Shown: positions 45,730-57,493, counted from the stretch's first letter. The stretch: DNA of 64,000 nt from Phascolarctos cinereus (GCF_002099425.1 NW_018343984.1:18902501-18966500), one strand, 5' to 3'. Translations and numbers: made by a program. The notes: generated from the sequence alone by a model not told the origin.

Positions 45730-46075
45730 TCAGTCAGTTGGTAAATAAACATTTATTAAGTACCTATGTGCTTTTGATATTTTTTAGGAAATATTTGTTA
45801 AGCACTTGTTACAGCATAGAAAATTTAGAGGGTACGAGGTCCCTGTCCCTAAAAAGTTTACAATCTAGAAGAAGGATGAATCATAGACACAAATAACCAT
45901 CATATAAAATGGTGTGTGATAAGTGCATTAAAAGATACAAAGAACTATATGAAATCAGATGGAGGGAAAGTTATTACCAAACATGGCAAGCAAGTAAGGC
46001 TTCATAAAGGGGTCAGCCTTTGAGTGGGGTGAGGTTTCAATAGGTGAAGGGTGAGAAGCTTTTTTAGTTTATGCT
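45730..46075 (-). mobile_element. L2 LINE fragment
   Basis: 'aaacatttattaagtaccta', 'gtccctgtccctaaaaagtt', 'caagtaaggcttcataaagg', 'caataggtgaagggtgaga'. Confidence 0.75.
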
Positions 46076-46124
46076 GTATTGTTGTTTTACATATCTTATA
46101 AATTTAATGCTTGTTAATTTATTG

Positions 46125-46250
46125 ATGATAGACTGTGAGGTCCTTGAGGGCAGAGGCTGTCTTTTGCCTCTTTTTGTATCTCCAGCATTTAACACAATGC
46201 CTGGCACATAGTAGGTGCTTAATAAATGTTTATTGACTGACTGATGTTGT
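46125..46250 (+). mobile_element. L2 LINE 3' end
   Basis: 'tgtgaggtccttgagggca', 'cacaatgcctggcacatag', 'gtgcttaataaatgtttatt', well preserved. Confidence 0.85.
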
Positions 46251-46264
46251 CTGTGTTTTATCCC

Positions 46265-46385
46265 TTAGGAGAAAGTAAACTCTGAGAACAAGGACTGTTT
46301 TATTTCTTTGTCTTTTGTATCTATAGCACCTGACATAGTTCCTGGAACTGGGTAAGTGCTTAATAAATGGTTGTTAAATTCTATT
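46265..46385 (+). mobile_element. L2 LINE 3' end, second copy
   Basis: 'gagaacaaggactgttttat', 'gcacctgacatagttcctgg', 'agtgcttaataaatggttgt'. Separate, more diverged L2 end directly after the previous one. Confidence 0.75.
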
Positions 46386-46389
46386 GAAT

Positions 46390-46910
46390 GGGGATGAAAG
46401 TGAGACTATCAAGGATTTACTTTGTTGAGATGGTTTTTGTAGAAGTGGAAAGGGTCAGACCCTTGTTCTGATTGATTTTTCTAATTGAATATTGTCAAGG
46501 ATGGCAAATGCCAGACAGACATCGTAACATTGTCTCTGAACATCGAGTTTTCCCAAATTGCAAAGGAACTAGAGGAGAAAGGAGGGAGTTTCATGCTTGT
46601 CCCAATCAACATGACTTAGAATTTAATACTCTCAGACAAGAGCACTGCCTTCTCCTATGGATCACACAGGAGAAGATAACACCCACCTTTCACCAAGAAT
46701 GAATTGATGACACAAATCCCCAAGATATATCAGTGCCCTTGGATGTTAAACATTGTCTCTTTTGAAAACAAAACAGAAGTTGTATAGAGGTAAGATGCCT
46801 TTTATCATGTCTTAACTCCATCCATAAATCATCCTCACCCTTCCTGAAATAAACCTAAAACTCAGCATTTGGATTCAACAGATGAAATCACTGTCAGGTC
46901 ATTTCTAAAT
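46390..46910. other. No gene; unassigned sequence
   Basis: Contains a 76-codon frame (46472-46702) without recognisable domain or codon bias. No repeat identified. Confidence 0.45.
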
Positions 46911-47099
46911 CACAGGATCACAGAATTTAAGATTTAGGAGGAACTTCAGCAGCTGTCAAGTTACACATACCCTAGAATGGAATGCCATCTCTGGCATCAC
47001 CCACCAAGTGGCACAAAGACCTTTAAGGAGGCAGAACTCACCGCCTCTCATGGCAGACTACTCTTTGTTCAGTTCTTCTTGTTAATTAAGCAACAGATC

Positions 47100-47175
47100 A
47101 GCCAATCAGCATTGACTAAGTGCTGCTACTTCCAGGCATTGTGTCAGGTGCTGAGCAAGTGCAAAGAATGAAAGT
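47100..47175 (-). mobile_element. L2 LINE 3'-end scrap
   Basis: 'aatcagcattgactaagtgc', 'ggcattgtgtcaggtgctga': minus-strand L2 end. Confidence 0.55.
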
Positions 47176-47205
47176 CTGGATTTCAAGGCCCTCCATCATC
47201 TCTCT

Positions 47206-47262
47206 GTGTCTCTGTCCCTCTCTGTCTCTGTCTCTCTGTCTCTGTCTCTCTCCCCTTCCCTT
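47206..47262. repeat. CTGT/CT-rich simple repeat
   Basis: Imperfect TCTC/TCTG units. Confidence 0.85.
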
Positions 47263-47329
47263 TTCTCTTTCTAGCTTTGTTTCATATTGCTTCTTTTCAT
47301 CAATCTTTTCCTATTAAACTTTGTTCTCT

Positions 47330-47585
47330 GAATTCATACATTTCCTTGCCTCTCTGCCTTTGCTCACATCATTACCTACAACCTGATTGCCCTCCTACAT
47401 TGGCTTATCTCCTGAAATCCTAAGTTGCTATATCACCACTTCCATGAAGTCATTTGAGATTTTCCCAGCCAGAACAAATCTCTCTTCCCCCTAAGCCTTG
47501 CGTCTCCTCTTTACTGTTTATACACTGATTATCCTTGAACCATAGGTTCTGGCACACTTCTTCCATCTTCATTTATTAGACTGCA
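47330..47585 (+). mobile_element. L2 LINE fragment
   Basis: 'ttgcctctctgcctttgctc', 'acttccatgaagtcatttga', 'tttactgtttatacactgat': L2 segment before the 3' end. Confidence 0.65.
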
Positions 47586-47749
47586 ACTTTTAAAATGAGG
47601 AACCTTGATTGTTCTCTGAAGAATCTCCAACTTATCAGTAGCCTTTCTAAAACGTGGCAGCTAGAATTGAATGCAACACTCCAGGTATGTTCTGACCAGG
47701 GCAGAGTGCAGGAGGACTGTCACATCCTTATTTCTGGAAACTGGGGGTG

Positions 47750-48150
47750 ATGTAAGCAAAAAGGCACAGAGTCCAGAAAGCCTTATGTGTGTTCAGAGAA
47801 CAGAGTTCTAGGGGGCATAAAGCAGACGAAAAACCTCATTCCTCTCCTTCTCAGCATGGCACTTTCCACACAGTAGGCATTCAATAACTGTTGGAGGAGT
47901 GAATGAATCCTATGTGAGATTGTCCCTGAAATTGAAAAGGAATAGTAAACCTTTCCCTTGGGTGTTTGTTGGGGATGGGGTGGAGAAACTCTAATCATTT
48001 GCACAGTAGTGATTGGGGACAACATGTATCTTACTCAGAGAGTAGGGAGCTGCATCTCTTTGTAAATCCTGTTGGGAAGCCCCAAGCTGAGGGAGTGTAG
48101 GTGGCAGAAATAACTTGACTCCATGTTGATTCATCCTGTAACTTTCATGA
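47750..48150. other. No gene; short L2 tail only
   Basis: An L2-like end ('cacacagtaggcattcaata') at 47865-47910. Otherwise unassigned. Confidence 0.45.
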
Positions 48151-48154
48151 GTTT

Positions 48155-48315
48155 GTAAGTTTCACAGATAGTGCAGGAGGGGACCTCAAAAGTCTTCTAG
48201 TCAAACCCTTTCATTTGATAGATGAGGAAACTGAAGCTAGACAGGTTAAGTGATTTGCCTGAGGTCATGCTGATAATAAGTAGCAGAGCTGGGTTTTAAA
48301 TTTAGGCCCTCTGTT
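48155..48315 (-). mobile_element. MIR SINE
   Basis: 'gaggggacctcaaaagtctt', 'gatgaggaaactgaagctag', 'gtgatttgcctgaggtcatg', 'gagctgggttttaaattta'. Confidence 0.8.
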
Positions 48316-48499
48316 GCGTTAAACAACAACACAAATATTTTCCTTCTTTTTTTTCCTTTTTGGTTATTTGAATATTTTCTTATTAAAATATCCACATATC
48401 TTTCATTTTAGTTTTCTGTGTGCTTGTATGATTGCTTGCATGTGTGCCTACATACATGTTTGTGATAAGAAAATTAGAAGGAAAATTGACGCAACATGC

Positions 48500-48710
48500 A
48501 TCATGTTGTAGTGGACAGAACATTGGATTTGGAGGGAAAAGACCTGTATTTAAATCCTGGCTTCACCATATATTACCCATGTGACCCTAGGCAAGTCCTT
48601 CCTCTTTTTGAATCTCAGCTTCTTCTACTGTAAAGTGAGAAAGGTAGATCAAATGTACTTCTGAGGTTCCTTATGTTCTAAATCTGTGGCCCCATAATTC
48701 TATGAAAATC
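48500..48710 (+). mobile_element. MIR3-type SINE
   Basis: 'ttgtagtggacagaacattg', 'ttaaatcctggcttcacca', 'gtgaccctaggcaagtcctt', ending 'gtggccccataattctatga' with an L3-like tail. Confidence 0.8.
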
Positions 48711-48721
48711 TCTTAATCATT

Positions 48722-48958
48722 ATTGTTGTCGTTTCTGACTCTTTGTGACACTATTTAGGGTCTTCTTGGCAAAGATATTGATTCATTTGCCATTTCCTTC
48801 TCCAGCTCATTTTACAGATGAAGAAGTTGAGGCAAACAGGGTGAAGTGACTTGCACAGGGTTACATAGCTAGTAAATGTTTGAGGCCAGATTTGAACTCA
48901 GAAAAGTGAGTCTTCCTGACTCCAGGCCCAGCCCTCTGGCAACATCTAGCTACCCCTC
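48722..48958 (-). mobile_element. tRNA-derived SINE with BovB/RTE tail
   Basis: 'ctgactctttgtgacact', 'ttggcaaagatattgattca', 'gttgaggcaaacagggtgaa', 'ttgaactcagaaaagtgagt'. A short atcatt repeat flanks it, a weak target duplication. Confidence 0.88.
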
Positions 48959-48969
48959 CTCATCATTGG

Positions 48970-49150
48970 TGCTACACAAAGATGGAATGGGCTGCTGGTG
49001 GGAGGGAATGTATTTCCCCTCACTGGAGGTCTTCAGGAAGAAGTATTCATGAGACATTGTATATGGGGCAGAGGGGAAGGAGGAATCCTTGTTCCAGGAC
49101 TGGGTTGAACCAGCTGACCTTCTAACTGTGAGTCTGGGACTCTGTAGTTA
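48970..49150 (+). mobile_element. L3/CR1 LINE 3' end
   Basis: 'gatggaatgggctgctggtg', 'cccctcactggaggtcttca', 'gctgaccttctaactgtgag': plus-strand L3/CR1 end. Confidence 0.7.
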
Positions 49151-49509
49151 GTTCCATTCCAGTTATAGACACATCAGTTTTGGAAAAGTCAATGCTGGGA
49201 TGATGGAATTCTAGCAACATTTCAAACATGTCTTCATTATCTTCTGGTGACAAGGGACACTGAAGGGAATTAGAGAGTCAGCTTAGTTTAGAAGATACTC
49301 AGAATTGTTTGAAGTCTTTGTCCCATTTATCCTGCTCTCTGGTCTGGTGATTACATCAGCAGCCTCACAAGTATGGTTCCTCTTCACACACAGCAGGAGG
49401 GAGGTTTTTTTTTTTTCCTTTCCCCTCTTAATTGGATTTCAGGACTAAGCAATCAAACTCGGCAGATTTTGGGGGTTTTGAGGGGAGAAAAAAACCTAGT
49501 ATGTTTTTA

Positions 49510-49715
49510 AAAATGCATTTTGGTAAAGTGGGAGGAGCATTCAATTTGGAGGCAGAAGATGAGTTCAAATCCTGACTGTGACTCTTATGACTTTCTCTTG
49601 GACTTAGTTTCTTTGTGCAAAAGTAATAATAATATTTGCATTATCTATCTCACAAGGTTATGAGGAAAGCCCTTTGTAAACCTTTGGTGCCAGAGAAACG
49701 TGAGACATTATTAAA
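49510..49715 (+). mobile_element. MIR SINE
   Basis: 'ttggtaaagtgggaggagca', 'gttcaaatcctgactgtgac', 'tctcacaaggttatgagga', 'gccctttgtaaacctttgg'. Confidence 0.75.
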
Positions 49716-50105
49716 TATTTACTGCTTACCCTCCTCCTCCTGACCCAGTGAAATCTGGAGTGAAAGTAGCCAACTTGTGGCCAAAATAGGCTGAGAGTGT
49801 CAGGAATACCCCATAAGTTAGATATGATGGATTTGAATAAGAGCTCAAGCTGGATGGAGATGAGGCAAAGCAGGTAGGACAGTTATGGGTATGCCATTTG
49901 GGAAGATGATTTTTTTTTAACTAGATCCTTCGCAGTGAAGTATGTGTATTTGTGTGATATTCTGTATTCTTTTAAAAATGGAATCCTGGAACAAAATTAC
50001 TGTTGTTTGTATAAGGGCAGTAAAGTTAATTACCATACCTGAAGACATTTTGCTCTTGGACCTTTGCTAGGTGAGAGCACCTATCAGTCAGGTCAATCAA
50101 TTAGA
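49716..50105. other. No gene or recognised repeat
   Basis: About 390 bp of unassigned sequence. Confidence 0.4.
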
Positions 50106-50107
50106 AA

Positions 50108-50440
50108 TGTTGTTATTGTTTGTCCTTTGTTGTCCAAGAGGACCAATGGCATCACACACCTGATGTCTTGACTTGTGTGTGAGTTGGATTTGAGGCAGAA
50201 TTGTACAAAGTCATTAGTCAGCTTCAGTTTCTCTTCCCAAGTCATTCCAAGTTCAATGACAAGACAAAGGTGACGTGGTGGTGCTGGTGATGGCCCAGGA
50301 TATAGTGAGTGAGCCCATCCTTTCCAAGTTAAGGTCTTTCCCAGGACTTAATTTGTCTGAGGTCATGCCCACTCAATGACTAAAGGCTAGGTAAAAGCTG
50401 AGACAAAAGATGGCCCAATTTACTACCCCAAAGATATCAG
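50108..50440 (-). mobile_element. Unclassified (AAC)n-family dispersed repeat, copy 3
   Basis: Begins with the reverse (AAC)n end ('tgttgttattgtttgtcctt'), then 'gaggaccaatggcatcaca', 'gatgtcttgacttgtgtgtg', shared with copies 1 and 2. Beyond about 50300 it differs from them ('aaggtctttcccaggactta'), so the family has a common 3' region and variable 5' region. Confidence 0.65.
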
Positions 50441-50739
50441 CTGGGGAGGGGAAGATCCTCAGAGTTTTTGTCCAGAAGAGTAAACAATTGCTATTTATAC
50501 TCATTCTAAGCCACGAAATCTAAACAATGAGCCACAGAGGCTTGGGCTAGGCCTACTATTGGCCTTTCAATGAAAGCCAGAATGACTTGGGTTTAAAGGT
50601 GTAGTCAAGTACCTTCATTTAAAACACAATAGGCTTTTTCAAAGCCCGTTTTTTCAGAACTATGTTTCTAGAAACCAAAAATGAAAACTGGGATAAAAGT
50701 AAATTGTCCCAGCTATTTGAAAGGAAAATAATGAGGAAG

Positions 50740-50863
50740 AAGGAGGCAGAGGAGGAAGAGGAGAAGAAAGAGGAGGAGGAAGAGGAAGAGGAGGAGGAGG
50801 AGGAAGAAGAAGAAGAAGAAGAAGAAGAAGAAGAAGAAGAAGAAGAAGAAGAAGAAGAAGAAG
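50740..50863. repeat. GAG then (GAA)n purine tract
   Basis: GAGGAA-rich left part and about 20 GAA units from 50801, directly at the 5' side of the L1. Confidence 0.97.
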
Positions 50864-51690
50864 ATGACGACTCTGCTTCCGGGAGCCAAGATTGCGGAGT
50901 GAAAAGGTAGCTGCTCTCACTCTCCCCTATCAACCTCTGAAAAGCCAGAAAATATCACCCCAGAAAAAAACCTTGTAACAGCTGAACTAGAAGAAAGATG
51001 GGGAGCAACAGTGCAGCAGCCCAGCAAACGGGTCTCCCAGTGCCTCAGCAAAAATAAGGGAGGTAGAACTATAAGGGACCTCAGGTTGATAAGTACCCTG
51101 TGGTATTCTGAAAGGAGTTGAAGAAAACAACCTAAAGGCTTCCTAAAGCCCCAGCCTTGCTGGTTCCAGCCCAACACCAGGTGAGCTGTTGGAGCCCTGC
51201 AGCCTCCAACTGTGAAGAAATCCTGAAGCCCAGGTGGTAGAGCAGGCAAACACCAGCACCTGGACCTCTGAGTGCCTCAGTGAGGGTGGGGGAACTGGTG
51301 GAAACCAGCTCAGAAAACCACTATGTGCCTCAACACTCTACTGCAAAGGAATCTCCCAGTGCCTTAGCAGAAAGAAGGCAGACAACACTGCAGGGGGCCC
51401 CAGGCAGATAAACACTCTGCAGCACCCATCTAAAAGGAGCAGAAGAAAGCTACAGGAAAGGAAAAGCAGGCAACCTAGAATCGCCTGAAAGTTCCAGCCT
51501 TGCTGATTCCAGCGCAACACGAGGTAAGCTGCCAGAAACCTACAGCCTCCAATTGCCAACATAAGAGGCCCCAGCACACAAAGCCAGTGACCAAGACCTA
51601 GGCTCCCAACACAAGAAGCTTGGGTCAGTGCCCTCTGTTCCCCAGCAGGAGAGCTCAATCTCTTTAAAGGCCAGGGAATAAAGAAACACC

Positions 51691-52662
51691 ATGAGTAAAA
51701 AGAAACGTACCATAGATTCATATTATGAGAAGAGTGAAGATCAAGACAGAAATTCTGAAGAGGACAACATTGTCAACAAACCCACATCTGCAACAACAAA
51801 AGGGAATATGAACTGGTCTGAAGCCCAAAAAGCCTTCTTAGAAGAGCTCAAGAAGGATTTTAATAGTCAAATGAGAGAGGTAAAAGAGTCCTTCAAAAAT
51901 TTAATTGGCCAATTGGAAAAAAAATACACTGAAGAAAACAAGTCCCTAAAAAACACAATTGGCCAATTGAAGAAGGAAGTACAAAAACTAACAGAAGAAA
52001 ACAATCTGTTAAAAACTAGAATTGGACAAATGGAAACTAATGTCTCTATGAGAGAGCAAGAATCAGTCAAACAGAAACAAAAAAATGAAAAAATAGATGA
52101 AAACATAAAATACCTCATCAGTAAAACAACCGACCTGGAAAATCATTCAGGAGAGACAATTTAAAAATTATTGGACTACCTGAAAATCATGATGAAAAAA
52201 AGAGCCTGGACAGTATCTTTCAGGAAATCATAAAGGAAAACTCCTAGAGTCCTAGAACCAGAAGGGAAAATAACCATAGAAAGAATCCACGATCACCACC
52301 TGAAAGAGAAAATTGACAACGCCAAGGAACATAATAGCAAAATTCCAAAATTACCAGATGAAAGAGAAGGTGCTGCAAGCAGCCAGAAAGAAACCATTTA
52401 AATATCATGGAACCACAGTCAGGATTACACAGGACCTTGCAGCTTCTACATTAAAAGACCGCAGGGCATGGAACATGATATTCCAAAGGCAAAGGAGCTT
52501 GGAATGCAGCCAAGGATCAATTACCCAGCAAAAAATGAGCATCATTTTTCAAGGGAGGAGATGGATATTCAAGAAATAGGAGACTTCCAAACTTTCCTGA
52601 TAAAAAGACCAGAGCTCAACAAAAAATTTGATCTTCAAGTACAGGACTCAAGAAGGACATAA
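51691..52662 (+). pseudogene. L1 ORF1 (RNA-binding protein), frameshifted
   Basis: L1 ORF1p forms trimers that coat L1 RNA. The first 157 codons are open: N-terminus 'MSKKKRTIDSYYEKSEDQD', then coiled-coil heptads rich in K, E and N (about residues 60-140). Near 52147 a base is lost beside 'TDLEN', ending that frame. The RRM and C-terminal parts continue in other frames to the stop at 52662 ('KKFDLQVQDSRRT'). At least three frame changes. About 324 codons in all. Confidence 0.9.
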
Positions 52663-53318
52663 AAAGGTAAATGGGACAGAAAGATACAATATGTTGTTAA
52701 TAAGGGGGGCTGTTTAAACCCCTACAAGGGAATATGACACTTGCAACCCTTGAGAACTGTATTGTTATTACACCATGTTAAAGGAGTATACATAAAGAGG
52801 GTGGATATTAGTTGACTTTGATGTAATGATAAAAAAAAATCTAATCAAGTGGGTTAAATGGATCCAAATAAGTGGATCAATCTGATCTTAGAAAATGTAC
52901 TGAGAAAGGAGGAGGCAGACAAGGGTAAATTACATTACAGGAAAAGACACAAAATCCTATTACAGCAGAGGGAAAGAAGAGGGGGGGAGCATTGTTTGAA
53001 CCTTACTCTCATCAGATTTGGCTCAAGAAGGGCATAACATAATCAGTTAGGTATAGAAATCTAACTTGCCCTATAGGCAGTAGGAGGGAAAAGGGGAAAG
53101 AAAAGGAGGGGGAAAGAAAAGGGAGGGGGGAAAGAAGGGAGGGAAGAAGCAGTAAGAGTAAAGGGAAGAAAAGGGAAAGGGATAATAAAAGGGGGAGGGA
53201 CTGAAGGAGGCAGTGGTCAAAAGCAAAACACTAGTGAAGGGGGAAAGGAAAAAGGAGAAAGAAAAGCATAAATGGGGGGGAAAAGGATGGAGAAAATCCA
53301 CAGATAGCAATCATAACT
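52663..53318 (+). other. L1 inter-ORF spacer, strongly purine-rich
   Basis: 656 bp between ORF1 and ORF2. 53080-53290 is nearly all A and G on the sense strand. The same purine-rich spacer is seen in sense orientation in the copies at 9.0-9.36 kb and 27.4-27.7 kb, so it belongs to the element and is not a random expansion. Confidence 0.8.
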
Positions 53319-56300
53319 GTGAATGTGAATGGGATGAATTCTCCTATAAAACAGAAACGGATTGCAGAATGGATTAAAAACCATAATCCTACAATATGTT
53401 GTTTACAGGAAACACATTTGAAAAAGAGTGACACATACAGGGTAAAGGTAAAAGGCTGGAGCAGAATATATTATGCTTCAGCTGAAGTAAAAAAAGCAGG
53501 GGTAGCAATCCTGATCTCAGACAAAGCAAAAGCAAAAATAGATCTAATCAAAAGAGATAAGGAAGGAAACTACATCCTGCTAAAAGGCACCATAGACAAT
53601 GAAGTAATATCATTACTAAACATATATGCACCAAATGGTATAGCATCCAAATTCTTTGAGGAGAAGTTCAGGGAGTTACAGGAAGAAATAGACAGCAAAA
53701 CTATACTAGTGGGGGACCTGAACCTCCCCTCTCACTAGATAAATCTAACCACAAAATAAACAAGAAAGAAGTTAAGGAGGTGAATAGAACATTAGAAAAG
53801 TTAGGTATGATAGACCTCTGGAGAAAACTGAATGGGGATAGAAAGGAATATACTTTTTTCTCAGCAGTACATGGCACATACACAAAAATTGACCATGTAC
53901 TAGGGCATAAAAACCTCACAATCCAATGCAGAAAGGCAGAAATATTAAATGCATCCTTTTCAGATCATGATGCAATAAAAATTATATGTAATAAAGGGCC
54001 ATGGAAAGATAGACTAAAAAATAATTGGAAACTAAATAATCTAATCCTAAAAAATGATTGGGTCAAACAACAAATCATAAGAACAATCAATAATTTCATT
54101 CAAGAGAATGACAATAATGAGACAACATACCAAAACTTATGGGATGCAGCAAAAGCAGTTCTTAGGGGAAGTTTTATATCTCTAAATGCTTACATAAATA
54201 AAATAGAAAAAGAGGAGATTAATGAATTGGGCATACAACTAAAAAAACTAGAAAAAGAACAAATTAAAAATCCTCAACTAAACACCAAATTAGAAATATT
54301 GAAAACCAAAGGAAAAATTAATAAAATTGAAATTAAGAAAACTATTGAACTAATAAATAAAACTAAGAGCTGGTTTTATGAAAAAACCAATAAAATAGAT
54401 AAACCTTTGGTTAATTTAATTAAAAAAAAGAAAGAAGAAAACCAAATTACTAGTATCAAGAATGAAAAGGGTGAAGCTACCACCAAGGAAGAGGAAATTA
54501 AAACAATAATTAGGAATTATTTTGCCCAACTATATGCCAACAAATTTGACAATCTTAGTGAAATGGATACATATTTACAAAAATATAAATTGCCCAGATT
54601 AACGAAGAGGAAGTAAAATACTTAAATAACCCCATCTCAGAAAAAGAAATTGAACAAGCCATTGATGAACTCCCTAGGAAAAAATCTCCAGGGCCAGATG
54701 GATTTACATGCGAATTCTATCAAACATTTAAAGAACAATTAATTCCAATACTATATAGACTATTTGGGAAAATAGGTGAAGAAGGAGTCTTACCAAATTC
54801 TTTTTATGATACAAATATGGTGTTGATACCTAAACCAGGAAGAGTCAAAATAGAGAAAGAAAATTATAGACCAATTTCTCTAATGAATATAGATGCAAAA
54901 ATTTTAAAACAGCAGCAAACTTATCACAAGAATAATACACTATGACCAAGTAGGATTTATACCAGGAATGCAGGGTTTGTTCAATATTAGGAAAACTATC
55001 AGCATCATTGAGCATATCAACACAAAACCAACAGAAACCACATGATCATCTCAATAGATGCAGAAAAAGCTTTTGATAAAATACAACACCCATTCCTATT
55101 AAAAACACTAGAAAGCATAGGTATAAATGGAGTCTTCCTTAAAATAATAAATAGCATATATCTAAAACCTTCAGCAAGCATTATATGTAATGGGGACAGG
55201 CTAGAAGCATTTCCAATAAGATCGGGGGTGAAACAAGGATGTCCATTATCACCACTGTTATTCAATATTGTACTGGAAACCTTAGCTTTAGCAATAAGAG
55301 AAGAAAAAGAAATTGAAGGCATTAGAATAGGCAAAGAAGAAACAAAGCTATCACTCTTTGCAGATGACATGATGATATACTTAGAGAATCCTAGAGAATC
55401 AAGTAAAAAACTACTTGAAATAATAAACAACTTTAGCAAAGTTGCAGGCTATAAAATAAACCCACATAAATCATCAGCATTTCTATATATTACCAACAAA
55501 GCCCAACAGCAAGAGATAGAAAGAGAAATCCCATTTAAACTTACTGTAGACATTATAAAATATTTTGGAGTCTACCTCCTGAAACAAACCCAGGAACTCT
55601 ATGAACACAATTACAAAACACTTTTCACACAAATAAAATCAGATCTAAATAATTGGGTAGGCCAAGCTAATATAATAAAAATGACAATCCTACCTAAGCT
55701 AATTTACTTATTCAGTGCCATACCAATCAAACTACCAAAAAATTATTTTATAGAGTTAGAAAAAATAATAAGATTCATTTGGAAAAACAAAAGGTCCAGA
55801 ATATCAAAGGAACTAATGAAAAGAAATGCAGGGGAAGGTGGCCTAGCAATTCCAGATCTTAAATTGTATTATAAAGCAGCAATCATCAAAACTGCTTGGT
55901 ATTGGCTAAGAAATAGGGAGGTGGATCAGTGGAATAGGATAAATATGCAAGACACAGTAGTCAATGACTATAGTAATCTATTATTTGATAAACCCAAAGA
56001 CCCCAGCTTCTGGGATAAGAACCCACTCTTTGAAAAAAACTGCTGGGAAAACTGGAAAAGAGTATGGCAGAAACTAGGCATAGACCCAAATCTCACACCA
56101 TATACCAAAATAAAGTCAAAATGGGTTCATGACTTAGATATAAAGGCTGATACCATAAGTAAACTGGGAGAACAAGGAATAGTTTACCTATCAGATCTAT
56201 GGAGAACAGAAGAATTCATGACCAAACAGGAGATAGAGAACATTATGAAAAGCAAAATGGATAATTTTGATTACATTAAATTGAAAAGTTTTTGCACAAA

Positions 56301-57078
56301 CAAAGCCAATGCAACTAAGATTAGAAGGAAGGTAGAAAATTGGGAAAGAATTTTTACAACCAGTCTCTCTGATAAAGGCCTCATTTCTAAAATATATAGA
56401 GAATTAAGACAAATTTATAAGAACACAAGCCATTCCCCAATTGATAAATGGTCAAAGGATATGAACAGACAGTTCTCAGATGAAGAAATTAAAGCCATCT
56501 ATAGTCATATGAAAAAATGCTCTAAATCATTATTGATTAGAGAAATGCAAATCAAAACAACTCTGAGGTACCACATCACACCTATCAGATTGGCCAACAT
56601 GACAAAACAGGAAAATGATAAATGTTGGAGAAGATGTGGGAAAATTGGAACACTAATACATTGTTGGTGGAGTTGTGAAATGATCCAACCATTTTGGAGA
56701 ACAATTTGGAACTATGCCCAAAGGGCTACAAAAATGTGCATACCCTTTGATCCAGCAATAGCACTTCTAGGGCTATATCCCAAAGAGATCAAACAAATGG
56801 GAAAACGACCCACATGTACAAAGATATTCATAGCAGTTCTTTTTTGTGGTGGCAAAGAATTGGAAACTGAGAGATGCCCATCAATTGGGGAATGGCTGAA
56901 CAAGTTGTGGTATATGAATGTAATGGAATACTATTGTGCTATAAGAAATGATGAACAGGCTGACTTCAGAAAACCCTGGAAAGACTTATATGGTCTGATG
57001 CTGAGTGAAGTGAGCAGAACCAAGAGGACTTTGTACACAATAACAGCCACATTATGCAATGTAATATTGTTAAACTGA
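53319..57078 (+). pseudogene. L1 ORF2 (endonuclease / reverse transcriptase), broken
   Basis: ORF2p nicks DNA and primes reverse transcription there. Endonuclease: 53319-53738 ('LQETH' at residues 29-33, 'LNIYAPN', 'GDLN') and, after a base loss near 53728, 53780 on ('SDHDAIK'). RT: a piece near 54640-54890 ('PGPDGF'), a small deletion near 54910, then 678 open codons (55042-57078) with '[11 protein letters not shown]', 'LFADDMM' (FADD at 55357-55368) and the C-terminal C-x3-C-x7-H-x4-C cluster ('CWRRCGKIGTLIHCWWSC'). At least four disruptions, so not functional. Confidence 0.93.
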
Positions 57079-57420
57079 ACCCTTCTCAGCATTACAAGGA
57101 TCTAAGACATCTCCAGAGGCCTCGGGATGGAAAATATTGCCCACATCCAAAGAAAGAACTATGGAAGTTGAATTGCTATCACTTATTTTTACCTTCTGTT
57201 GAGTTTTGTTTCATCTTGCTGATGGTTCCTCCTATTGGTTTTAATTTTTACTTACAACTTCACTAATGTGAAAATATGTTTAATGGGTATGTAAATGTAA
57301 AGCCTGTATCAGATTGTGCGCTGTCTTGGGGAGGGTGGGGGGGGGAGGAAGGGGGAGAAAAATTTTCAACTCAAAAGCATATGGAAGTGATTGTTGATAA
57401 ATCAATTAATTAATAAATTT

Positions 57421-57489
57421 GGAAGAAGAAGAAGAAGAAGAAGAAGAAGAAGAAGAAGAAGAAGAAGAAGAAGAAGAAGAAGAAAGAAG
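57421..57489. repeat. (GAA)n microsatellite at the L1 3' end
   Basis: About 20 GAA units directly after 'aataaattt', in place of a poly(A) tail. Confidence 0.97.
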
Positions 57490-57493
57490 ATGA

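Larger units (their letters stand above)
46915..47745 (-). mobile_element. L3/CR1 LINE fragments, interrupted
   Basis: 3' end at 46915-46985 ('tcacaggatcacagaattta'), and a deeper piece at 47585-47745 ('aaacgtggcagctagaattg', 'ccaggtatgttctgaccagg', 'gcagagtgcaggaggactgt'). L2 pieces and a CT tract lie between. Confidence 0.6.
50868..57420 (+). mobile_element. Nearly full-length L1 LINE
   Basis: 5' UTR (50868-51690) with the L1 start 'gggagccaagattgcgg' at 50881, ORF1, a 656-bp purine-rich spacer, ORF2 and a 3' UTR ending 'taataaattt'. Target copies aagaagatga at 50858-50867 and 57484-57493, with long GAA tracts on both sides. Frames are broken at several places, but 678 codons of ORF2 stay open, so this is the youngest L1 here, yet inactive. 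Confidence 0.93.

Noticed and set aside
50619-50933. Long serine, leucine or glutamate runs in frames over the GAA tract
   Set aside because: They are translations of a trinucleotide repeat in different frames, not proteins.
55017-55439. 140-codon minus-strand frame
   Set aside because: Shadow of the L1 ORF2 coding region on the other strand.
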